A stretch of 64,000 nucleotides of DNA from Cryobacterium sp. PAMC25264. GTDB taxonomy: Bacteria > Actinomycetota > Actinomycetes > Actinomycetales > Microbacteriaceae. Shown piece after piece: positions 7,955-16,377 of the stretch. Position 1 is the first letter of the stretch, and each line of letters begins with the position of its first letter. Position numbers and translations under genes: made by a program. The notes below the pieces were generated by a model. It saw nothing but the letters and a program-made list of their open reading frames with translations. It ran no database searches and was not told the origin of the DNA. The stretch covers positions 930,001-994,000 of the forward strand of contig NZ_CP080383.1 in NCBI RefSeq assembly GCF_019443325.1, given 5' to 3'.

Positions 7955-9955
7955 ATGGGGAGATTCAAGCTTGAGGCAGCTGCAGATCACGTTCAAGGAC
8001 TTGCGCACGAAGGCAACGTTGTTCGCGCGGTTCTCGAACTCATTTGGAATGGACTCGACGCCGACGCTTCACGCGTAGACGTGTCGTTGCACCGAAACGA
8101 ATCAGACGGCATCGTGGGCGTGACCGTCAGTGACACCGGGCACGGCATGTCCTTGGAGGCCGCTGAATCAGCTTTCCGGTGGATCGGTGGCTCTTGGAAG
8201 CGGGCAGCGGGGACGAGCCAAGAACAGGGCAGACCCCTTCATGGAAAGTCCGGTCAGGGTCGGCTTCGAGCATTCGCCCTTGGAACCGAGATCCGTTGGA
8301 CAACGGTGGCTGATGATTCGTCGAAGCAGCGAATGCAAGTGACTATTCGAGCCAGCTCAGCGAATCGCAATGACTTCGAAATCTCAGCTCCGAAACCCAG
8401 TTCCGCGCACCGCGGCACTGAGTTTGAGGCCTCTGGAAAGTTCGGACTAGACCGACTGGAGTCCGAAGATGCCCGCGCGAAGATAGTGAGCGACCTTGCT
8501 CCGTACTTGATCGCTCGCCCTCAAATCGAGGTGGTCTATGACGGCCGAACTATCAACCCGGCAGAAAATATCGAGCTGGACACGACGAAGGACATTGTCT
8601 GGGAGTTCGAAGGCAAGTTGAACGTCGCGAGGCTGCGGATTATCGAATGGGTCAATGCGTCTCGTCGTTCAATTCATTTGTGTGACGCGGCCGGTATGTC
8701 AGTGGATGAGCTGGACTCCGCGCCTGCCCCCGATTTTCGATACTCCGCTTACGCCATGTGGGAAGCCATGCATGAACACCAAGGCGAATGGCTGATCGCT
8801 GGGATGGAAGGGGGTTCCTCGGAAGTCGGAGGTCTCATTGAAGTCACGGATCGGACTCTTAAGGAGCACTTCATAGAACGTCGTTCACAGCGACGTCGTC
8901 AACTAATCGAGGAATGGAAGGTCGAAAAGACTTACCCCTACCAGGGTGAGCCGCAGACGGACGAGCAGGAACTCGAGCGCGCGGCGTTTGATGTAGTTGC
9001 GACCACAATCCGTCAGTACGTCCCTAAGGGCAAGAAGCAGCAAAAACTCACCCTAGGCCTTCTCAAGGAATCCTTGCAGCAGCGTCCCGCGGACGTGAGC
9101 GAGCTTCTTGACCAGTTTCTCGGTCTGCCTGCGGAGGAGCGTGAGCAACTTGATCGACTCCTGAAACGAACGAGTCTTTCTCGCGTCATAAGAGCGACCA
9201 CGAGTGTGACAAACAGGTTGGAGTTTCTTCGCGCTCTCGAATTGATGGTCTTTGATCCCGAGGCAAGAAAGGTGGTTGGAGAGCGCGAGAACCTCCACAA
9301 GATTCTGGAAAATGAACTCTGGCTCTTCGGCGAGGAATTCAATTTGATGGTTAGCGAACGCGGATTGACCAATGCCTTGGACCGGCATCTTGACCTGCTC
9401 GGGGAGACACGGTCGGACAAAACTGCCGTTCGCCGCCTCGACGGAACTAGTGGTCGGCTGGACCTGCTTCTCTCAGTTGCAGCATCTGAACACGATCGGA
9501 ATCGCCACTTGGTTGTGGAACTGAAGGCCCCAAAAGTGGAGGCGACTGAAAAAGAACTGTCTCAAATAAAGTCCTATGCGAAGGCCGTGGCCGGCGATCC
9601 CCGCTTCGCTGACAGCAATACCATCTGGGACTTTTGGCTCATCACGTCCACTGTCAACGACGACGTGCAGCAGGAACGCACACAGCGCAACAGGGCACGC
9701 GGAATCGTATTTGAACCAGACTTGCCCAATGCCCCTCAGGCCAAAGTTCGCGTTTGGGTCAAGACGTGGGGAGAACTTATTGAAGAGGCCACGCGCCGTT
9801 TGTCCTATTTCCAGGAGAGCCTTCATCACGACACGTCCCTTGAAGATGCGCGCGAGTACCTTGCTCGCAACCACGGCGATGTCGTTCCCGAAGGCCTTAT
9901 GACCGGCGGGAGCACGCCGCGGGCTGGTGGAGCAGACGAAAACGCAGCGGCCTGA
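7955..9955 (+). CDS. GHKL-ATPase protein with C-terminal PD-(D/E)XK-like nuclease domain (putative defence gene)
   Basis: A 666-residue, probably cytoplasmic protein. The N-terminal domain (about 1-200) is a GHKL ATPase: N-box ELIWNGLDADA with Asn32 and Asp35, G1 box DTGHG at 60-64, and a glycine-rich lid GKSGQGRLRAFALG at 97-110, closest to MutL/Hsp90/MORC-type domains. A helical, charged middle (about 300-450) follows. The C-terminal domain has GRLDLLL (Asp503), VVELKAP (Glu522, Lys524) and QIKSY (Gln537), the order D-ExK-Q-Y of PD-(D/E)XK nucleases such as the DUF4263/Shedu group. It lies 59 bases before the CD-NTase gene on the same strand. Its base composition is lower in GC than the chromosomal genes, a sign of transfer. 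No strong ribosome binding site is visible. A partner role in the neighbouring CBASS is inference; it may be an independent defence gene. Confidence 0.75.
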   Translation: MGRFKLEAAADHVQGLAHEGNVVRAVLELIWNGLDADASRVDVSLHRNESDGIVGVTVSDTGHGMSLEAAESAFRWIGGSWKRAAGTSQEQGRPLHGKSGQGRLRAFALGTEIRWTTVADDSSKQRMQVTIRASSANRNDFEISAPKPSSAHRGTEFEASGKFGLDRLESEDARAKIVSDLAPYLIARPQIEVVYDGRTINPAENIELDTTKDIVWEFEGKLNVARLRIIEWVNASRRSIHLCDAAGMSVDELDSAPAPDFRYSAYAMWEAMHEHQGEWLIAGMEGGSSEVGGLIEVTDRTLKEHFIERRSQRRRQLIEEWKVEKTYPYQGEPQTDEQELERAAFDVVATTIRQYVPKGKKQQKLTLGLLKESLQQRPADVSELLDQFLGLPAEEREQLDRLLKRTSLSRVIRATTSVTNRLEFLRALELMVFDPEARKVVGERENLHKILENELWLFGEEFNLMVSERGLTNALDRHLDLLGETRSDKTAVRRLDGTSGRLDLLLSVAASEHDRNRHLVVELKAPKVEATEKELSQIKSYAKAVAGDPRFADSNTIWDFWLITSTVNDDVQQERTQRNRARGIVFEPDLPNAPQAKVRVWVKTWGELIEEATRRLSYFQESLHHDTSLEDAREYLARNHGDVVPEGLMTGGSTPRAGGADENAAA

Positions 9956-10014
9956 AGTGGAAGGTTTTTCTATTTCAGAAAAGCAAGACATCACTCGGGA
10001 GGGGATAACGAGCC

Positions 10015-10902
10015 ATGGTCACAGAATCACAGCTTTCTAGCTGGACGGGTCCGTCTAGTGCAACGGAGCAAGAGAAGCAGGAATCAACCGAAAACATGAT
10101 TCGTGGCGCTATCAACGCACACGATGCATTTGATGGCTTTAGCTTCACTGTCTACACAAAAGGCTCTTACGCCAATAACACAAACGTGAGATCCGACAGT
10201 GATGTTGACATCGTTGTTGAGTGTCAAGAGGTTGAATACTGGGAGGAATACGACAAGTCGCAGGGCGGGCATCCCACGGGATCTCCATACACAGGGATAT
10301 GGACTCCGGAGAAGCTACGTCAAGAGGTTGGAGCTGCTCTCGACGGAAAGTTTCCTGGAATCATTGAGCCAGGTTCGGTTGCATTTCGAATCAACTCGAC
10401 CACTTCCAGGGTCGACGCCGACGTCGTTCCCGCCTTCAGCTACAAGATGTACTTTTCAGGCGGGTCGTCGCGAGCCGGAACCAAAGTATTCAAGACCGAT
10501 GGCTCATCGATCGTCAACTATTCCAAGCTTCAACTTGAGAACGGTCGAGCGAAGAATGTGAGGACGAACCATGCCTTCAAGAAGACGGTCAGAATCCTCA
10601 AACGACTCGAGAACGTAATGGTGGACGCGGGCCTCACAGAGGAGATCCCCTCATATCTGATGGAGTGTCTCATCTATGTGTGTCCCGACGATTATTTCTT
10701 GCGGCCGACGTGGCGAAGTGTTTTGCAGGGTTGCCTAGCTGACATATTCAACTACACGATGAAGGCAGAGCCTGTTGATCAAGCAGATCGATGGTTTGAA
10801 GTAAACGGAGCCAAGTTCTTGTTCCATTCATCCCAAAAATGGACCCGGGCGGAAGTTCACGCATTTGCCAGCGCCGCCTGGGACTACATGGAGTTTGAAT
10901 GA
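10015..10902 (+). CDS. CBASS cGAS/DncV-like nucleotidyltransferase (CD-NTase)
   Basis: A 295-residue soluble enzyme expected to make a cyclic oligonucleotide second messenger from NTPs on phage infection. The Pol-β nucleotidyltransferase signature is complete: GS at 50-51 in KGSYANNTNV, the metal-binding pair in DSDVDIVV (Asp63, Asp65), and a third acidic residue in RVDADVVP (Asp136). Between them is an insert rich in aromatic residues (EYWEEYD). The C-terminal part (about 165-290: KKTVRILKRLENVM, then WRSVLQGCLADIF) is helical, as in the SMODS-type helical domain. RBS GGGAGGGG lies upstream. The start of the effector overlaps its stop by 4 bases. No Cap2/Cap3 (E1/E2, JAB) or HORMA/TRIP13 genes are present, so this corresponds to the minimal type I arrangement. 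The product nucleotide cannot be predicted from sequence alone. Confidence 0.9.
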   Translation: MVTESQLSSWTGPSSATEQEKQESTENMIRGAINAHDAFDGFSFTVYTKGSYANNTNVRSDSDVDIVVECQEVEYWEEYDKSQGGHPTGSPYTGIWTPEKLRQEVGAALDGKFPGIIEPGSVAFRINSTTSRVDADVVPAFSYKMYFSGGSSRAGTKVFKTDGSSIVNYSKLQLENGRAKNVRTNHAFKKTVRILKRLENVMVDAGLTEEIPSYLMECLIYVCPDDYFLRPTWRSVLQGCLADIFNYTMKAEPVDQADRWFEVNGAKFLFHSSQKWTRAEVHAFASAAWDYMEFE

Positions 10903-11522
10903 TCAGTCGAACTCTCATCCAAGTAACCGCGGTAGTGGTTTCCATAGTCTTTGTCGCAGGCACATTGCTAACTAGCGGTACGGCAGACACGAGCTTTCTG
11001 AGGTTTTTTTCGGTCGCAGTGTTCGCAGCTACCATCGTAATATTTGCTTGGGACAAGTGGCTCTGGAAGTTGCCGGTCTCGCAAATGGTCCCTTCTGTCG
11101 CAAGGAATGTGAGCGGAACATGGGAGACCTGTCTCGAGTCGATGTGGGTAGATCCAGCGACCGGCCAGGTCATTAATCCCAAGACCGTGTACGTCGTTAT
11201 TCGCCAGACCAGTTCACAGATTAGCGTCACGCTGATCTCCAATGAGTCGAAGTCAAAGTCTGCTATCGCAAGACTGGTGCTCGAAGACGCATCCTGGATC
11301 CTTCATTACGTGTACACGAATCAGCCGCTTCTCGACCTCCAGCATCGAAGCCCAATTCATCATGGTTCTGGGGTGTTGGAGGTAGTCGGCAATCCAGCGA
11401 GGCGTATTGCAGGCAGCTACTGGACAGATCGAAACTCGAGAGGAAAACTATCGCTCGCGCGGCGCTCGGCGCAGCTAGCAGAAGATTTTGAGGACGCGCT
11501 GGAACTCTTCAGCCACGCTTAA
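10899..11522 (+). CDS. Cap15-like CBASS effector: two membrane helices plus β-rich sensor domain
   Basis: A 207-residue protein. Two N-terminal transmembrane helices (about residues 5-24 and 33-51) are followed by a soluble domain rich in alternating β-strand patterns (SGTWETCLES, YVVIRQTSSQISVTLIS, ASWILHYVYTN, RIAGSYWTDRNSRGKLSL). This architecture is that of the SMODS-associating 2TM β-strand-rich family, known in CBASS as Cap15. There, cyclic dinucleotide binding to a β-barrel drives oligomerisation and inner-membrane disruption. Translationally coupled to the CD-NTase by an ATGA overlap, which strongly supports an enzyme-effector pair. Function assigned from architecture and context. Confidence 0.82.
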   Translation: MISRTLIQVTAVVVSIVFVAGTLLTSGTADTSFLRFFSVAVFAATIVIFAWDKWLWKLPVSQMVPSVARNVSGTWETCLESMWVDPATGQVINPKTVYVVIRQTSSQISVTLISNESKSKSAIARLVLEDASWILHYVYTNQPLLDLQHRSPIHHGSGVLEVVGNPARRIAGSYWTDRNSRGKLSLARRSAQLAEDFEDALELFSHA

Positions 11523-11558
11523 GGGGTGCTCTCCTTGCCTCCTTTGAAACTCGACTCG

Positions 11559-11940
11559 TCATTCATCTGATTTCTTCACCGCGAGTCCGTCTGTTGGTTG
11601 CCTGAGATGAATTCCATGGGTGTCAGTGTGAGCATGGAACTCTGCCTCCGCCTCGTGTCGTCTAGCGATATCGCTGCTGACGAACAAGACGAAGTCTTCG
11701 TTTCGGTCGCTGATTACGATGTCTCCTACGACGTCGGCAGGAGGTTCACCGGGCCAGGACGTCTGACGGGTCGGTCGGTCGCGCTCGAGTCGTGTGCCCG
11801 ATGTCCCGACCCAGTCGTGGAGTCGTTGGCGGGCGTCGGCGAAGTCGCGGTGCCAGCCGAAGGGTGCCGAGCCGTGTTGGTCCGGGTCATAGGCGCAGAG
11901 CCAATGCAAGTGCAGCGCGGAGAGCTCCCAGACGAGCTCG
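11559..11940 (-). pseudogene. C-terminal fragment of a DUF4913-like plasmid/ICE protein, cut by IS3
   Basis: Read leftwards from the IS3 tip at 11941, the frame encodes about 125 residues without a normal start: ELVWELSALHLHWLCAYD, then GWHRDFADARQRLHDWV, ending in VKKSDE. The pattern of aromatic residues (LxALHxxWL, GWHRDFADA) resembles DUF4913 proteins common on actinobacterial plasmids and integrative elements; this assignment is tentative. Upstream coding sequence is absent because the IS3 element starts there, so the gene is broken. It supports the view that the defence genes sit in the remains of an integrative element. Confidence 0.55.
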
Positions 11941-11993
11941 GGACTGCCCCGAGTTCAGTTGACTCAATGGGTTAGTGGTTTCACGCGGCTTTG

Positions 11994-12127
11994 AGGGCCA
12001 CGTTTATTGTCTCAAACTCGATTGAGTATTAGCGCTCCTGGGGGCCACCGTTATCGACTTTGGGGGCCACCGGGTGGTGTGGCCGGTAGCGTGCTCGGGG
12101 GCCACCGAATATTGCTGTTGGGGGCCA
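11994..12127 (+). repeat. Left-end IstA binding repeats (GGGGGCCA) of IS21 no. 1
   Basis: One variant (GAGGGCCACG, 11994) and four copies of GGGGGCCA at 12040, 12062, 12097 and 12120; three of these extend to GGGGGCCACCG. Confidence 0.75.
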
Positions 12128-12183
12128 TCTGCTTAGCTCCTTCCGCCGCGTGTATAGGCACGCGGCAGAAGGAGTAATCAACA

Positions 12184-13755
12184 ATGGTACGAAGGATCAA
12201 CGCGAAGCTCGTGCTTCAGCTCAGAGCCGAAGGCATGACGGGGCGCGCGATCGCGATCGCGCAGGGCATGTCGCGCAAGAGTGTGCTGGCGGTGTTCGAT
12301 GCCGCCGAGAAGGCTGTCATTGGCAGTGACGGTCTTGCCGGTCGTAGCGAGGCCGAGGTGTATGCGCTGCTGTTCCCGGGTCGGGGCGAGCACGAGAGTG
12401 TATTCGTGCAGCCTGATTGGGACGGGGTGCACAAAGAGCTCGCCAAGGTCGGGGTGACGCTGAAGCTGCTCCATGGCGAGTACGTCGACCGGTGCACAGT
12501 GGCGGGGCAGCCGGCGATGGGTTACGACCGGTTCTGCAAGTCTTACGGGGCACATGCGTTGGTCACTGGGGCGGCGTCTCGGGTGGACCACAAGGCCGGG
12601 CGGACGGTCGAGGTCGACTGGTCGGGGCCGACGATGCAGCTCACTGACCCGGTCACCGGGGAGATGTCTCGGGTGTATTTGTTCGTCGCGTGCCTGCCGT
12701 TCTCTCGGTATTCGTTCGTCGAGCCGGCGCTGGATATGCGGCAAGACACCTGGCTGCTGGCCAACGTGGCAATATTCGAGTGGTTTGGTGGAACGGTTCC
12801 TAGGATCGTGCCCGACAACCTGAAGACCGGCGTGATCAAGCACCCTCGCGAGGGTGAGGTCGTGTTGAACGACGCATACCGCGAAATGGCGGCGCACTAC
12901 TCGGCCGCAGTGCTGCCGGGCCGCCCCCGGTCACCAAAAGACAAACCATCAGTGGAAAACACGGTCTCCCACGTCGCCACCTGGGTGATCGCCGGGCTGC
13001 GTCATCGGCGTTTCGGAACGCTTCCCGAACTGCGCACCGCGATCCACGAACGCATCGATGCCTACAACCGGGAGCCGTTTCAGAAACGCGCCGGCTCGCG
13101 CCTGAGCGTGTTCGATAGCGAGGAGAAGGCGTTGCTGCGGCCGTTGCCATCAGCTCCGTATGAGATCAGCCGGTGGATCATGGGGCGCCGGGTGCAGAAG
13201 AACGGGCATGTGGTCTGGGAAAAGAACTTCTACTCCGCCCCCTACGCCCAGATCGGCCAGGCCGTCGATCTGCGCATCACCAGCCAAGTGTTAGAGGTTT
13301 ACCGGAATCATGAGCGGCTCACCAGCCACCTGTTGTTCGGCGAGCATGTCGTGAACGAATACCGCACCAACGATGCCGACCAGCCCCAGGGCGAGAAATA
13401 TCGGGAGTGGGACACCGTGAGGATCCGGGCCTGGGCGGAGCGGGTCGGCCCGAACATGGTGACCGTGGTGAACAGGATCTTCGAGGCCGTGCCGGTGGAG
13501 GAACAGGGGTTCGACGCTGCCCTGGCAGTGCTGCGGCTCAGCCGCCGCTACTCCAGCGCGCGAGTGGAAAGAGCGTGTCAGATCGCATTGGAGGGTCGTG
13601 TTCGCTCTCCCCGGTATGCGCACTTACAGCCGATCCTGGAGACCGGGCAAGACAAGACAGGCACCCGCAGGATTCCGCGTTTCGAGCCCACCGAGCCCGA
13701 ATCTGGCGGATACGTCCGCGGCGCCGACTACTACGCAGGAAGCGGTGCACGATGA
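12184..13755 (+). CDS. istA: IS21-family transposase IstA (element 1)
   Basis: A 523-residue DDE transposase. An N-terminal HTH (EGMTGRAIAIAQGMSRKSVL) is followed by the RNase H-like core with Asp in VDWSG, Asp in VPDNLKTG and Glu in KPSVENTV. The C-terminal part is the Mu-type β-barrel region (KNFYSAPYAQIGQAVDLRI). RBS AGAAGGAG lies 10 bases upstream of the ATG. It overlaps istB by 4 bases. It appears intact. Confidence 0.95.
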   Translation: MVRRINAKLVLQLRAEGMTGRAIAIAQGMSRKSVLAVFDAAEKAVIGSDGLAGRSEAEVYALLFPGRGEHESVFVQPDWDGVHKELAKVGVTLKLLHGEYVDRCTVAGQPAMGYDRFCKSYGAHALVTGAASRVDHKAGRTVEVDWSGPTMQLTDPVTGEMSRVYLFVACLPFSRYSFVEPALDMRQDTWLLANVAIFEWFGGTVPRIVPDNLKTGVIKHPREGEVVLNDAYREMAAHYSAAVLPGRPRSPKDKPSVENTVSHVATWVIAGLRHRRFGTLPELRTAIHERIDAYNREPFQKRAGSRLSVFDSEEKALLRPLPSAPYEISRWIMGRRVQKNGHVVWEKNFYSAPYAQIGQAVDLRITSQVLEVYRNHERLTSHLLFGEHVVNEYRTNDADQPQGEKYREWDTVRIRAWAERVGPNMVTVVNRIFEAVPVEEQGFDAALAVLRLSRRYSSARVERACQIALEGRVRSPRYAHLQPILETGQDKTGTRRIPRFEPTEPESGGYVRGADYYAGSGAR

Positions 13756-14504
13756 GCCGGATCGACATCGAGACCAAACGCAAACTCCGCGAAATGGGAG
13801 TGACCACCCTGTTGGACGCGTTCGACGCCCAAGACGACGTCCTGACGCTGGGTTTGGCGTTCGAGGAAAAGATCAAACTGGCCGTCGATGACGCCCACTC
13901 CGTCTTCACCCAAACCAAGGTGGAGGGGCTGATCCGCCGAGCGAACCTGCGCTATCCGAACGCGGACCTGCGCCGCCTGGACCTCGTCGAGGAACGCGGC
14001 CTCGACCGGTCGATGATCGCCGGCCTGGGCACCTGCTCGTTCATCGACCGGCAGCAGAACGTCGTGTTCCAGGGCTTCACCGGGTCAGGGAAATCGTATC
14101 TGGGCTGCGCACTGGCGAAGGCAGCATGCATGCACCGGGTGCGAGCACACTACATCCGGATGCCAGAACTCGAAGAGGCCTGGCAGCTTGCCCGAGACAA
14201 GCCGTCTGGGACCACGAAGTTCCTGAACAAGTACGCCGCGTTCTCGCTGCTGGTAATCGACGAGTGGCTCCTGGACGAGCCCGACGAGAGCACCAGGAGC
14301 ATGCTTCTGGAGCTCCTCGAGCGGCGCTACGACCACGCATCAACGGTGTTCTGCACCCAGTACGCCCAGAAGGATTGGCACCAGCGCCTCGGTTCTGGGG
14401 TTCACGCCGACGCGATCATGGACCGCATCGTGCACAACACCATCTGGGTCGAGACCGGCGGCCACAACATGAGAGAACACACCGCCGGCCAGGTCACGGC
14501 ATAG
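13752..14504 (+). CDS. istB: IS21-family helper ATPase IstB (element 1)
   Basis: A 250-residue AAA+ ATPase that loads target DNA for IstA. Walker A is GFTGSGKS (about residue 100) and Walker B is LLVIDEWLLDE; the sensor region includes VFCTQY and the C-terminus carries DAIMDRIVHNT, which is diagnostic for IstB. The ATG at 13752 is used because it overlaps the istA stop (ATGA) and opens on the conserved N-terminus. Confidence 0.95.
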   Translation: MSRIDIETKRKLREMGVTTLLDAFDAQDDVLTLGLAFEEKIKLAVDDAHSVFTQTKVEGLIRRANLRYPNADLRRLDLVEERGLDRSMIAGLGTCSFIDRQQNVVFQGFTGSGKSYLGCALAKAACMHRVRAHYIRMPELEEAWQLARDKPSGTTKFLNKYAAFSLLVIDEWLLDEPDESTRSMLLELLERRYDHASTVFCTQYAQKDWHQRLGSGVHADAIMDRIVHNTIWVETGGHNMREHTAGQVTA

Positions 14505-14527
14505 ACACTCGCGCGGTCGGGCGCCAC

Positions 14528-14603
14528 TGGCCCCCGACCGCGCGACTGCACGGCCCCCAAAGGCGATACCGGTGGCCCCCGAAGGCAATATTCACTGGCC
14601 CCC
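14528..14603 (-). repeat. Right-end IstA binding repeats of IS21 no. 1
   Basis: The reverse complement of the left-end motif occurs as TGGCCCCC at 14528, 14573 and 14596, with a shorter GGCCCCC at 14552. They mirror the left end. Confidence 0.75.
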
Positions 14604-14781
14604 AAACCCGCAAATACTCACGATGGGGGTGAGCTTGCTGGCGAGTAGCCGGTGTTGGTACCTCTAGTCCACGTACTTGGTACCCCTTGTTCTGGGTTGT
14701 TGGTACTGGTGTGAAGTCTCCGCTTTTCTAGACGCAGCGGTGGCACGTGGGTGTCACTGCTTCGAACTAGAAGGAGTGGGT

Positions 14782-16377
14782 ATGGCCAACTACCGGAAGA
14801 TCATGGAGCTGGTGCTCGATGGCCGCAGCTATAACGACATCGTTCAGACCGTGGGGTGTTCCCGGCGCGACGTGTCGACGGTGAAGAAGACGATCACAGC
14901 GAGAGGCATCACGGCCGGGACCGTCGAGTCGATGACCGATACCGACGTTCAGACGTTGTTCCCGGACGGTCGCAAACGGGTGTCTGATGAGTACGAAGCG
15001 CCGGATTTTGCTGCGGTGCTGAGGTCGATGAAAGCCAACCGGCACTTCACTTTGCAGCAGGGCTGGCGGAAGTATGTCAGCGCCGGCGGGCGGGCCAAGA
15101 AGTATGGGTACGCGCAGTACTGCCACCTCTTCGGCGAACACTTACGGGTGAATGATTTGGTCGCGACCCTGCAGCACGAGCCTGGCCGGGCGATGCTGAT
15201 CGACTGGGCCGGCGACACGATCGACTTGGCCGACGCGATCACGGGCCAGATCACGCGGGCGTATTTGTTCGTCGCGGTGTTGCCGTTCTCGGGCGCCCTG
15301 TTTTGTCATGCCACGACGAATATGAAGTCCGAGGCGTGGCTTGACGCTCACGTTCGTGCGTTCTCGTTCTTTGGCGGCGTGACCCAGATCCTCGTGCCCG
15401 ACAATCCCACCACCTCCACCCACCGGCGCACCGCCGGCGATGGAGAACGGATCGTCAACGCCCGCTACCAGCAGCTCGCCGACCACTACGGGACGGCCGT
15501 TGTTCCCGCCCGGGTGCGCAAGCCCCGAGATAAAGCGGCGGTGGAATCAGCAGTGAATGTTGTGAACAAACGCGTGATCGGCTACCTCGCCGAGGACGTC
15601 TTCACCAGCATCAGCGAGCTCAACGCTGAGATCATCCTGCGGGTGCGGGAGATTAACCACGACATCCGCCGAGCCAACGACACGACCAGGTGGGAACTCT
15701 TCGAAGCCGAAGAAGCAGCCCACCTCGCGCCGCTGCCAGCAGACCGGTTCGAGGAAGTCGAGTGGAAAGAGCTCAAGGTCGGCCGCAACTACCATCTCAG
15801 CTGCGACTCCCAGCAGTACTCCGTCCCGTTTGGCTATGCGGGCCAACTGCTGCGGGTTCGGCTGACGTCGTCGCGGGTGACGGTCTTCGACGGTCAAACG
15901 ATCCTCTGCGAACATGCTCGCCTGCGAGGCCGGAAGGGCCAATACTCCACCCTGCCCGAGCACGTTCCCGCTCAACACCGCGACGTTGACGGGTTGTGGT
16001 CGAGGCGGTGGTTCGTGGACCGGGCGCGGTCCTTCGGCCCGGCGACAGTGAGCGTGATTGAGCAGATCCTCGACCGGCACTCCATCGAGGCGCAGGGATA
16101 TTTGGACTGCCAGAACATCCTCGACGGGCTCGGGAAAAGAAACCGCGGCCGGTTGGAGGCCACCTGCCAGGAGCTGATCAACCAGCGCGGTCACGCGACC
16201 TATACGACACTGAAACGCACGATGGCCGCGATCGACACCGACAGCAAGCGGCCCCGCCCGCTCACCCCGGCAGCTTCGACGCGCAAACGAGTCAGCACCG
16301 TCACTTTCCACGACACCATCCCGGACGTTTACGTCCGTGACGCCTCCCACTACGCCCGCGACGAGGAGGCCAAGTGA
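14782..16377 (+). CDS. istA: IS21-family transposase IstA (element 2)
   Basis: 531 residues from the ATG at 14782, which has AAGGAG 6 bases upstream and opens on the HTH (YRKIMELVLDGRSYNDIV). The DDE core is complete: Asp in LIDWAGD, Asp in VPDNPTT, Glu in KAAVESAV. The C-terminus has the typical YSVPFGYAGQLLRVRL stretch. It differs clearly from element 1 IstA, so the two elements are different IS21 types, not duplicates. Confidence 0.95.
   Translation: MANYRKIMELVLDGRSYNDIVQTVGCSRRDVSTVKKTITARGITAGTVESMTDTDVQTLFPDGRKRVSDEYEAPDFAAVLRSMKANRHFTLQQGWRKYVSAGGRAKKYGYAQYCHLFGEHLRVNDLVATLQHEPGRAMLIDWAGDTIDLADAITGQITRAYLFVAVLPFSGALFCHATTNMKSEAWLDAHVRAFSFFGGVTQILVPDNPTTSTHRRTAGDGERIVNARYQQLADHYGTAVVPARVRKPRDKAAVESAVNVVNKRVIGYLAEDVFTSISELNAEIILRVREINHDIRRANDTTRWELFEAEEAAHLAPLPADRFEEVEWKELKVGRNYHLSCDSQQYSVPFGYAGQLLRVRLTSSRVTVFDGQTILCEHARLRGRKGQYSTLPEHVPAQHRDVDGLWSRRWFVDRARSFGPATVSVIEQILDRHSIEAQGYLDCQNILDGLGKRNRGRLEATCQELINQRGHATYTTLKRTMAAIDTDSKRPRPLTPAASTRKRVSTVTFHDTIPDVYVRDASHYARDEEAK

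Larger units (their letters stand above)
11972..14622 (+). mobile_element. IS21-family element no. 1, inserted in IS3 orfB
   Basis: About 2.65 kb, flanked by ATGGG at 11967-11971 and 14623-14627, a 5-base target duplication. Removing it joins the IS3 OrfB reading frame through Pro-Ile-Glu, which supports the boundaries. It carries istA and istB with a 4-base overlap. Each end holds several copies of a GGGGGCCA motif in inverted orientation, as expected for multiple transposase binding sites of IS21 elements. Confidence 0.85.

Noticed and set aside
11598..11975. 125-codon plus-strand frame left of IS3
   Set aside because: Runs across the IS3 tip; the minus-strand frame has the more protein-like composition.
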